A stretch of 64,000 bases of DNA from assembly GCA_009760855.2 (NCBI GenBank), contig WPIO01000004.1, positions 7,363,001 through 7,427,000 of the forward strand, read 5' to 3'. Both the position numbers and the translations under genes were made by a program. Source of the DNA: Cristatella mucedo (lineage: Eukaryota; Bryozoa; Phylactolaemata; Cristatellidae). Below are positions 48,740-61,193 of this stretch, one piece after another; the stretch's first letter is position 1; the number at the start of each line of letters is the position of its first letter. The notes below the pieces were generated by a model. The model did no database searches. It was not told where the DNA came from and worked only from the letters and a program-made list of their open reading frames with translations.

Positions 48740-51700
48740 TATTGAAGTCTCCAGCAATCAGTAACGGCCTGTCACACACACATTTTAGCGAGAAACTCTG
48801 AAAACTCATCTATAAACAAGTTTAGACAGCCAGAAGGAGGTCGGTATATCACAACAGTGAGAGGTATTGTCTGTGCCGAGGACCTGATTGCAACTGATTT
48901 AAAAGGTGGCCCATGCAAAAAACTGCACATTTTATAGCCAAACGATTCACGAACAACAATTGCAACCCCGCCACCAATCTTGTCAGAACGCGTGGACTGA
49001 TAGAATGAGAACCCGGGTGGGGAGGTCTCGGCTATACAGCTATTGGAACAAGGCGTCATCCAAGTTTTGGTAAGCAGAAATGCATCTAGCTTTTCCTGGA
49101 CCACCTGATCGTGGATAAGTAACCCTTTGGTTTTTAGCGAGCGGACATTTAGTAGGCGGACTTTAAAAGGTTGTCCAACAACTGCCCGATGCAGATGACG
49201 TAGCTTGCATTCATGTCGGCGTGTATCCGGCCCGGCAGACGCTGGTTCTTCGAATTTGAATTGGACCTTAGTAACGGTCGCCGGTCGACGTTTCTCAACA
49301 TGCTGAGGCACGGCAGGTGAACTACTACCACAGCGAGTACTATTCAGTGCTTTAAACTTACGAGTCGTGGGTTTGATAGCCGAGCTGTTGATAGGGTGAA
49401 TGCAGAATGCAGGAAGGTTCTCACTGACCCACCGAAGAAGGCCCGCCTATAGGTATCGACTAATTGTGACATCGCAACTTGTGCTAAGCCGGTCCTGTTT
49501 TGTGTAGCATATCCCAGGACAGCTCATAAATGGTCACAGCAAAAACAGCAACAGAATACCCGAAGATATCACGGAGAAATCAGGTAAAGGTCCACACCAC
49601 CCTATGAGTCGCCTGAGGCCGCTCTCTAGCGTGGGGAGGAATCGAATCTCTTGTTTGCATCCCTCACACAAGAAGCTACCAATGGTGGCACTAACCTATC
49701 GCCCCACAGGTACCAAGTTCTCCTTTATTGCAGATTTCTCTTATCTCACTTCGATTCGGTGTGTGAGAGATTGATCATTCCTCATGAGTGATTTTAACAT
49801 TAATTTTGACAACTCAACTGCCGCCTGAAGTGCCAAATTTCGTGCAATGACTGACTCATTGTCTCTTGTGGCTCATGTGTGTGACCCAGATACGAACAAG
49901 GGCCACATACTTGATTAAATACTCTCCTACAACTATAAACTATCATCTCCTACTATTACCAAATTCTGCTCACCTGACCACATGCAGACCGCATTCAGTC
50001 GTCCAGTGTGTGCCCTCCTCTGCATCAAAATGATCTGTGAATCAAAAAACCTCAAGACCCTTTAAATCAATGCTGTCTGCTCAAATATAAACCCTCTTCC
50101 GACCTGTCATAATTGGTGGAATGTTACAACACGACACTAGCTGACATGCTCGACAAGATTGCCCCTCTGACTTCACTTGCACTTCGCACCCTCACCCAGA
50201 CGACCTATGGCTTACCGAAGAAATCAAACTAGCTAGGTTGAAACAAATAAGAGCAAGCTTGAGAAAGCAAACACAAGATGAGGACTGACTGACCATCGAC
50301 AGGCATACGAGGACTACTGTAGATCATAACAATCGATCCTAGCAAAGGCCAAGTCTAGCTTCTATAAAAAAAAAAACGTTGTAGACTCACGAATGCAGAA
50401 TCCAAAAATGCTGATTTCAACCACCAAGCACCTCCTTACTATCCCAGGTTACTCCTTACCAAGTAATCCTTGCAGCAATCCAGCGGATCGCGACTCCAGC
50501 TTCTTTGTCAGCAAGATAGACAAGATCAGAGAGCCCATCCCTAATGTAGCAGCATCCTTTCCGGACTCCTGCCACTCAATAACTAACACAAAGGACTCAT
50601 CTCCGTCAATTCTGTGTAGCATCTCAATGTCTACATCCAAGGAGGCCAAGATTGGCCGCATCCTAAAATTCACCTCTTAGTCAAAAAAGACTCTTAGTCC
50701 TCTAGACCCTGTTCCCACTGGCCTACTTCCATAAAGAGTACTGTATTAAGGCACACCCTAACTAAGCCTCAGCAAATTTGCTTGGACCTACCGGATTAAG
50801 ATTTGCCGAGCAGCAGATTTTTGCAATATATGGCACTAATATAGAGGCACAGAGGGCCATACTGGAGAGTGAATGCAGCAATTCCTCTGTATTTGCAGGC
50901 ATCGGCAGCACCGACGTGTAGAATGCAGCAAAGAGAAGCCTAAACCGTAGGAAAGTCGGCGGCAGACAGCAAACTTACTCAGCGTATTCAATTTTCTGAA
51001 GCTGCTTAACGAAGGTAGGGATGTCAAGCCATTGTTGTTTAAGATCAGCGCCTTCAGCTCTGAAAGAAGACCAAGAACAACTGCGCTGCACGAGGACTAA
51101 TCGGCAGTATTCAGGTGCTTGCCTGCCAACTACTAATAATGGCAGACAGGGAACCACTGGTGAGACCAACAATGGGCATATGGTTTCTTTATCACTTACA
51201 CCATGACGACCCAATGGTCTGACAACGTCACATAATTAGGTGTTCCGTTCAGCCACATTTGCATTTACAGTAAGCCACTACTGAAACAGCTACTGCTCAA
51301 GGTGAAAAATGCCAGAAAAAATAAACTGCATCTGGTCTAGGTAAACAAAGCAAAGTCCGGGTGCGATGATCGTGGCAACAATAAAAGAATAATAATATAA
51401 TGAAGATTGGGCTACACGACAGTACATGATCCAAAGTAGATTCGAACAATGTCTGTTTAAAGGTAGAATCGTCTATAGTTTACGTGGCAGATTGAAATTT
51501 CATTACTACGGCAATCGGCCCTCAGCTCTATACCTATCCTTCGAACCTTCTCAGCCTTGCCCTGACTGACTCGCCGCCCTAGCACTCTCTGTCGACGACA
51601 TGGGTGGCCACTAACTTCCCGAAGTTGCCTGAAGTTCATCCAATCAGAAAAACCGAACAGTCATGGGCAAGTTTCACTCGAAACTTCTACCCCGAAAGCC

Positions 51701-54700
51701 GAGTTTCAAGCCGAGTTTCACTCTAAACTTGGCTTTTCCTCACGTTCAAGATAGTCTTTTAGCACCTTTTCAGTGATGTCAGCCAATAACTGGGATGCCG
51801 TTCCCCAAACGGCTTGTCATTAGACGAGCCCATTGCCTCTCCTGTCAATTCGACCTACTTTCAGTTAAGGAACATTGCCAAAATGAACGCCTGCTTAGAT
51901 AAGAGTACGACAGCTATATCTAGTTGTGCCTTTGTGACATCGCATCTAGATTACTAGAATTAACTTTATATGGGACTGCAACTAGTGCAAAACTCGACAG
52001 CTCGGCTGGTCTGTGGTCAACAGCATAGCTGCCACATCATACCACTACTGTCTGAGCTTCACTTGCTCCCTGTCAAACTTAAAATTGACTTGCAAATCCT
52101 ATCTCGGTCAGACAGGTTGCTTCACTTGCTTACACCAGCATATCTATCCGACTTATTTGCTCCTTCGGTGTGCTCTTTCACAAACTTCTGCCCGGCTGCT
52201 CCCTGTGCCTCGCACTAAAATAAAATCATTTGTTAATTTATTAAAATCTTTTGGTAATTGGGACTTCAATTCGTATGCGGCTTCTGCCCCTGCCAGGTTT
52301 GACTTTACATAATTTAAGTCTCATCATTTAGGTACATCCCTACAATTCTCAGCATTCCTTGAGCCCAAATGAACTTGTTTTCATAAGTACTTTGCGTCCT
52401 TACCTATGCACGAATCAGTAAATGTAACTAACAAGGGATTTTACTAACTATGCGACCCTGGGTTTCTTCATGTGTTTTTTTGCATGCTGGGGCAAGCATG
52501 ATACCTTGTTAATAGTAATAATATGTCTTTTACATAGCATCCTATGAGATAAACTCATTTTTCCGGACATTCCCTTTCCAGGCACTTTCCGACTCACCGG
52601 AAGGGAGGCACTAATCACAAGTAAACGACAAGCATTAACACAGTCATTAACTCTTGGGTTATTGCTTCTGTTGCAGCAAGGCATAATGCTTTTTACTAAG
52701 AAATAGCTGAGAGTTAATGAAATGCTTGCCATTGTGCCTTGGTTAATGCATCTCTTGCAGGAGTTGTAAGAGCCTTGGTAGAGAATTGGATCTCGTAGGG
52801 TGCTATATAATAGACATTATTTTCATTTCTAGCGCATAGCACATTCCAGAAAAATAGACCGGGAGGTACTTTGAGGGCAGGCCACTTGTGGGCAGAGCTT
52901 GGCAGTAAACTTTCACGTGATTGCAACAGCAGTGTGCCCTAAAATTTTATGGATATACTATTATCACATTTGCATGCACAAACAGTCCTGGCTTAGCCCA
53001 GGGGTTAGGCCTTTTACAACCGAGGTCGTGGGCTCGAGCCGTGCTGAGCAGGTGACGTGCACGGAAAGAGATTAGGTTCCCTTAGGGCACTATATAAATG
53101 CATTATACTTATTGACTATGCATTCATTATTTGAGATTTGCACAGTTGATTAGAATGGAAAGCTATTATGAACGGCAGGGTGCACTGCTGGCAATGCTAA
53201 GGCACGTCAGCAGTGCCCACAGGAAAGGTTCAGGAGAGGCAAAGCATACACTTCCAACGTCTCTCGTTCTTCAGAAGAAAAACGCCTGGCCTAGGCGCCG
53301 CCTATAGCTGCCTAGGCCAGTGGAGAATGCACAAATAATAGCTTAGATCGCTCAAACCAGGCACTCGGTGCTCACCAGTCAACTTGTCCATTCCATCCAA
53401 TGAGGAGACCTCGTTACGGGATGCGTTCAAAACTAACAATAAAAAAGCAAGTACTCAAAAAATTATAAGCTCGAGCCGACTGTGCCATGGTGAGCTATAG
53501 CTGTCAACAATCAACGAATTTCACATCTACAGAAATGGCACAAACAGCTAAAGCATGTTCATTAGGGTGCGCCCACTGTACCGAAGCAGATAACCCAGAG
53601 TTCCATTAAGTCGCACAAAATGAATAACAGTGAGGTAATTGTTCTTCATTCTGGCCAGTTTTAGAACTAGCGACTAGCAGCATATCGACTTCTAGATTTC
53701 GTCTCGGCTTACTTTTAGGTCCCTTCATTCTCTTGGTCCAGCCTATCTATCCGAACTACTTACCAATCAGGCCAGGCATCATAGCACAGCTCTTCTGACT
53801 CATGCCGTTTAACTGTGCCTCGAGCTAATCTCAAATCCTTCCGAGACCATGCTCTATTTCGTATGCTTTCAAAGCACAGAACTTAACTTCCAACTGACGT
53901 CACGGCATCCCCTGACTTGGCATTTAAACAGAAGATAAAAACGATCTCATTCCTCACAGCATTTGCTGGGTACGTGTGAATTGTCCTATGTGCGCTTATG
54001 CGTGCAGACACTGCGCATGCTATTACTAACCATATAGGCACACTTGATTTACAGCAAAGGCAAAGTGCCTAGAAATAGAGTTAGTGGTCTGATGAGGTGA
54101 CACAAAAAGACATTGTTGTTGTTGTTATTATTATTATTATTACCAGCATCCGACATGTATAATTCAATGCTAAAATAGCCCGAAAGGCATTCTGTCTGGA
54201 TTTCGTTGATTAAATACTTTTTATTGCTTGTTGGCATATCGAACCTGTGAACCTGAGTAAATAAAAATAGCCTGAATTGCCTGAGTGACTAAAAAATACG
54301 ACCGGGCCATATAAGGTCGGCCATGCCTACACGAGAGCTGTTACTAACTTACACTTTTGTGGACTGGCCTGGAGCCTCTCAAGCCAGTCGGTGAGGCAGA
54401 TGCGTGAGAAAACAAGCCTTATCTAATAGCTATGACTATTCTGACCGAGGCTCAGGCCAGATAAGCAGACAAAGAATTTATGCCAATACTTACCCTTGGG
54501 TGACACATTCAGTAGCAGCAGTTAACTTCACCAGCACCTGCTTGGTGTCACGGCCAATAAAAATACGAGCTGATTTAACAGCCTCTTTTTGTATAGCGAC
54601 CGAAGAGCCTTGACGGCTATCACCACCACTTGCAGCGGCGATAAAGGATCGCCCACCACAGGATTCGAACCCACGACATCGGGGCCGAGGTCGTGAAAAG

Positions 54701-57700
54701 CAACCGCCTTACCTAGTGAGCCATTACGGCTCACCAATAACTGAGACAAGGGCAGATTTCTGATGCTCTACAGTCTGGGAATCATTCCGGTTGCAAGGAC
54801 TATTCCTCAGTCACTAGCATATACAAATTCTAGCCGACTTGACAGCCTCATTTGTGTAGCAACAGAAGAGCCTTAACCCCTTTCACAACTGCCTGCAGCT
54901 AGCAATTAAGGATCGCCCACCGCAGGATTGTAACCCACGACCTGGGTCGTGAAGAGCAAGCACCTTACCTCCTGGGCTATCACGGCCTAAAAATACAACA
55001 CAGCAAGGGAATTCACAAAGCTTGGAACACATTTTTGAGTAAGACAAAAGGCACTAAAAACTCGTCACCTACAAGCATGTCCTAAAAGCTTACTGTATTC
55101 GTATGCTTCATCGGACCATGAGCTGGCAAAATAATGCAACAGACATGCAGATGACTCAAGCTGTTGGAATGGTGGCACATACATAACCAGCTGTGATTTG
55201 CAAAAATTAAGCCGCAATGCTGGTTATACCTTGCAAGCTAACCAGCTCGGCCAATGGTGCCAATGTCACGATGCGGTTTTCGGATACGTTCAGCCACGTC
55301 AAACTGGTGCATTTGCCTAAGAGAAGAGGAGCATTCCATACAAAACGTACGCCGCCGAAGTGAATGTCAGATGTAACACAAAGGCTGCTCGGAAAGCATC
55401 AGTGCAGCCGTGCCAACCAGAGCAATCAGAGACACCTGAGCTATTCATGCTTTAAAAAAGTCGACAACAAAAGAGCAGGAGCAGTACAGCTGTTTCGAAG
55501 AGGGCTAGCAAATTCCCCATCTTCCGATGGGAAATCAGCTGGCCATCGCCGAGGCAACCGGCAAGGACACAAACAGTTAAAATACTGCACACGTGGCTGG
55601 TCAAACAGACACAATACTGCAGCAGACCTTGCTCTCTTCAAATTCTTCTGTTTTCCTATTAAACTAGCAAGCCTAGAAGTGTTGTCCTCCCTTACCAATC
55701 ATTCCGATAGGTGAGCAAATACGTGCTGTACGAATAGAGCAATCACTCAGCACTAAAGCATTAAAGCAAGCCGTGATAAGCGACAGACAGCCAAACACAG
55801 GTGCCTCTGTGCCAATTGCACAATCCAAGAGTTGACATGGCAACATCCAGGCATAATTGTTTTGCAACTGTTGGCCTTAGTTACGGCCCAGCATCCATTA
55901 AATCAGCCAATATTTGATGGATCAATGTGAAACGTCAAAGAAGAGTTCAACTCTGCTTGTGCATTACTGAAGGTCAATTCTGATTTCGGTAGGATAAAAT
56001 GAGCTACACATGCCCACGATTGCATAATATGTATGATAGACGAAGCTTAATAGCCGGGTCTTGCCACTGCTTTATTGAACGGTCGCATGACACTACCTTT
56101 GAGTCTGCATATGCCCGGCATAAGATTTGGCACCACTTGCCAACTCTTACCATCATAAGCGATGGTTAGCATATAACTGCCAAACAAGGTCGTACTCAAC
56201 AGCATCTGCAAAACCTGTTCAACTAGGTCGTCTTAAACTTGCACCACCAACTGCCCAGTGCAACTGACGACCTATATCCGGTACTTTTTGACACGCTTTG
56301 TATTGTTTGTGCTTTGACCATCAGCAGCCAAAAAGAAGCTTAAAACGCCTTCTCCACACAGTAGTTGCTCAGCACGTGAACTGTCCTTTAGGTGCATATG
56401 AGTGCTGAAAACTGCACGTGGTATCACTGACCAACTGGCATGCTTCCTTTGCAGCGCATGCAACCTGTCTTGAAGGACATTTAGTTCTCTTAAGGTGCTC
56501 TACAAATGTTTTATTATTGTACAGCCACTGGTAGTAACACGTACACATATACATAAATATGTATATTCATACTTATCAAATACCTGTATACATACAAATA
56601 TACAAGCATGAACAACTACGATTGATTTGGCATTTTATTTTCTTCACGGCACCTATTAGTTGGCAAGCTAGCAATAGGAGGACATTTTGGTCGGCAATAC
56701 CACACAGTGCCAACATTTGGGAATCAACCTGGTTCTCAATAAAATCATATGGCTACGATTCATAGGTTACCTCAGCTGTTTTGATTAAGCTGTGACCCTA
56801 AACAATTTAGACATATATTCATAAGTTTATATCGATGGACTTCGACCCACAAACTAATCAATCTCACCTCTGCCCCAAATCATGATCAAAATGACAGCTA
56901 AACATGGCAGGGGGGTACTCTGAGGTCACGACATACACCAACTTTGTATACATCCATTCTCACACATATACAATAGTTGCTCAAACAAAAAATCACTTGA
57001 CATACAATAAAAAACACAGTATAATAGTGCTGGGTACTGACCAACGAACTTGAGGCTTTGGAGCTGATTTTTCGAGAGATCGGCTCTATGAAGTTTCTTA
57101 GCTTTTCTGCAACATAAAACAGTAGCTAGTTGAAGTACGTATCAATCAACACAAATATTTAGGCAGTTTGACCAACACACTCTAAAGATAGCAGTAGCCA
57201 AACTAAATGTTACAAGGCAAAGCAGAACAAGCTGTAATGTGCAACACTTAAAAAAGACAACTCAGTCTAGATCGGAGCGAATCACTGGGCCACACAAGAT
57301 GGTCAGAACAAACGAGCACACCATAGTGAGAGGGCAACCATGCATTAATTTAGTATCCCACATTGTCTGCAGCTTTTGAAAAAGTCAAGGCAGCTACACG
57401 GAATGCAGATGAAGCTCACTAAAATCGATTGGCACGTACATATATGTTTGCAAAAGCAGGGAGCCACTATTGAGCAAGCTTCTAACATACAATAAAAAAC
57501 CAGCATTGCATCAAACAATTGGAAAGCTCACAGCAATTAGTGGCACACGCCAAGATATTCCAAAAGTTGTAATTGGATAAAAGGAATGGCAAAGCTTAAC
57601 TTAAACATAGTCATGGTTGCATGAAAGGTTGCTGCAGTCTGGTTCATTACATTCTGCAATCAGAATAACAGGTGGCCTAGGAACTAATATGATATGCATT

Positions 57701-60700
57701 TTCATAGTGCCCCAAAAGAGCTAAAACTTTTGCAGATAGGCTAGAAAGCAAGCATATCAATTGACTAGTGATAATACTATGTAAAATTGCAGAAATCATA
57801 AACACATAAAGTACAATCAATGCCATATCTTCACGCTAGGGAAGGTCATAATAATCTTTCGGTAGTAAGTTCCAGGCTTCTTGTCCAAATGAACTAATGG
57901 CACGGTCAGCAAAATACTTGAGATTGGTTTGAGACACAGCTAAACGAACCGAGTTAAAGGACCAGAACGGGAAGCACATTACTTCGAACAGGCCTCGAGC
58001 CATTAAGTCTCAGCAGCTAGTGGAAATGGCTGCAAGGCTAGTCAACAAATCCCAGAGGTTCAACCATGTGTTTTCTTTGCTGCAGGAGCTTCGATGGTTT
58101 CCAATTGATCACAGGATGAAGAGTAAAGGTCTTACACTGACCCATAAGGCTCGCCACGGCTTGGCTCCTTCATACCTAGCTGAACAGCTCCAACAGTTTC
58201 AGCCTCTTGGTGCTCACGGGTCCTCTTTGGACAATAAATTAGCTGTTCCATTCCTAGGCTTAAAGACCGTTGGTGCCAGAAGCTTTTGCTCTGTAGGCCC
58301 TAGGCTGAGGAACTCACTTTCCCAATTCTTATGCAATGACATCTACTCTCCTGCTGACGACTGTGGCACATCCTTTCCAGCGGTCCTTAGCAGCTACTTC
58401 CATGCTACTGACTACCTCCAACTGCCCTCTCCTGACTCAGCTATAATAACAATAATACACTTGATAAAGCGCCCTCAGATATCTCTTTCTAGGCGCTTTA
58501 CATTTGCTGCAAAGGAAACACGATCGATTGGTGCACGGTCTCCGAAGAATTTGAGGTTTGCACGAGGAACAAGTAAACAGTTAGATTCCGAAAAGCAGGT
58601 GGTACGATGATTAGCCTGATGAGGAAGTAGATCTGATAGGTAGGCTGGAGTCAAAGAATGAAGGGACCTAAAGTGAGTGACAAAACCTTGAAGTCGATCC
58701 GCTGCTTGACTGGTAACCACTGCACGTCGGCAAGAAGTGGTGTGATGTGGCAACTGCGATGCTCACGACAGACAAGCCTAGCTGCAGAGTTTAGCAACAG
58801 CTGTTAAGTGCCTGATTGCACATGCCGGTCGACTAGCAAGCAGTGAGTTACAGAAGTCAAGAACAGATGTCACAAATGCATGTACCAACTTTAATGTGGT
58901 GTCCCTATCTAAAGAAGCCCGAATTTTAGCAATGGTATGTAGCTGAAAGTAGGCAGACTTGATTGTGGAGCTGATGTGGTCGTCTAATGAAAGGTCACTT
59001 TGGAACATACAACACCTAGATTTCGTGCATATTCAACAGGAGATATGTTGGCAGAGCCGATTTTGAGCTTTAGCCTTTCCAATTTCTGAATCACACTTGG
59101 TTTGCCCATAACTAGCAAGTTAGTTGTATCGTCATTCAATTTAAGAAAATTTGCTGCCATGCATGTCCAGATGTAATCAATACATGCAGCAAGGGAGTTG
59201 AGAGAATTCGATGTGCTCGAAGGCTGGGAGGGATCAAAGCAAAGGCACAACTGAGTGCCATCCCCATAGAAGTGAAAGCCTAGATTGTGCTTGGCAATCG
59301 CCAGAGGGAGATTATAAACCGTGAAAAGAACCGGACCTGGCACGGAGCCCTGAGGTACCCCATATTTCAGAGATACCTCGGATGATCTTTGTCCATTCCC
59401 GTCAATACTCTAGAGTCTCCCACTGAGATAGGACCTGAACCATTGCACAGCAGTGCCAGTGATGCCCAGGCGAGATGAGAGGCGCTCTAGAAGAACTTTG
59501 TGATCGATAGTATCAAAAGCTGCCGAAAGATCGAGCAAAACAATCAGAGATACTCTACCCATGTCTGCATTCCTAATTAGGTCGTTGTACACCCGAAGCA
59601 ATGCTGACTCTGTGGAGTGATTAGCTCTAAAGCCAGACTGGAACTTACTAGCAAGGTTTGAAGCTTCGATATATGAGTTTTGCTGGTCAACCACGACTCG
59701 TTCCAGTGTCTTTGATAGAAATTGTCACACTTTCTCTTTCGTTCGTGAGATGAAGTCTGTAGGCTCATATACGTGCACAGAAAACTGCTTAAGCTTTGAG
59801 TAGGCTATAGAAAAATCGTCACTTAGTCCTTAAGGTGTTGTGGAGGCACAAACTGAGATAAATTACAGTAAATTACAAGACGTATTGCTGTTGATCATTG
59901 GTTCCGAAGACCAGATGCATAAAACTAGTCCAAACAAGTCCTAACAAAAAATAAGGAACGTTACCAAAATTACTGACTAATTAGCAAAGTGACCATAACC
60001 TCCAATAAGCAGGTCACAACAAGCTCTTTTGCTATGACTTCCAGTCACTTCTCAAATCAGGAAATCAAGCCACGAAAATGGCATCTTAGCTCCTGGGTCT
60101 ATCTGCCTGACACATATCGGTACCGTATGCATTACTTAACATAAAAATATGACCTTAGTCTCACGTTTTGTCCTAGCATCCTCACAGAATCCGTCGTCCA
60201 GTACTCATTAAGTAGTCAACACTAAATCTGGAGGAATACCCAGTATACACTAACATACAATACACAGCATACAATAACACAAAATCCTCCCTTCTGATAT
60301 TCCAATGAAAGACACTCAAAAAGAATATTGGCAGATCAATGCAACTCTTACTAAAACGTAAAGCCTAGCATGTAAATTCCAGTCACGATGAGGAGCTAAT
60401 CACCCCACAGAGAAAGCATTATTGCAAATTTATAACGACCATCCCAGGAATGTTGACCTGCGTAATCTCCTTTCTAGTTCTCCTGCATCTCAGGGTGGCA
60501 GTTGTTATAAATAATCACCGAGTCCTTCTTGCGCATCTACAGATTTTGCCTGGCATCACTGCCACTGCACCCGGTGCCCCCAGATCTGGTCATGGTCATC
60601 TCTTTTAATAATTTACTCTCCTTGCCGATGTATTTATTACCCAAGCACATTTAGGTTCTACAAAGATTACAGTAAGCTCTGCCTGTTCTATGATCCGTCC

Positions 60701-61107
60701 TAACTACAACCACCTACTTTACTCAAGTTGTTGTTGGTCAAGCTATTGAATTTAAAAGCTCAAATACTCTGCTCGGAGGGGGGGGGTAGTTACATTTGCC
60801 AGCAAGTAAAATACCCTCCACATACTCCCAACCCCGTGAAGCACTTTTTGACGAATCCTTCTTTGGTGTTGATGCAGTGGCCCAGCCAGTCGCCTGATTA
60901 AAAACCCATAGAACTATGGAGCTATATTGAATGGCTGCAGAGACAAATTTCGGCATACATTAGTAGCCGACCTTTTTAATAAAACTCAGGCGCATAAATG
61001 GTTCAGTAAGACACTGCCGACAGAAGGCGAAACAGCTCGACAGTGAGGCTGGATACTCGTGAACGGTGGCCACGATAAACCACTCCAGCCTGTACCCTCT
61101 TTCCCTC

Positions 61108-61193
<86 letters not shown>

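Noticed and set aside
46437-49311. Reverse transcriptase/endonuclease frames as host genes
   Set aside because: They belong to one decayed LINE with frameshifts, a changed YADD box and a nested insertion.
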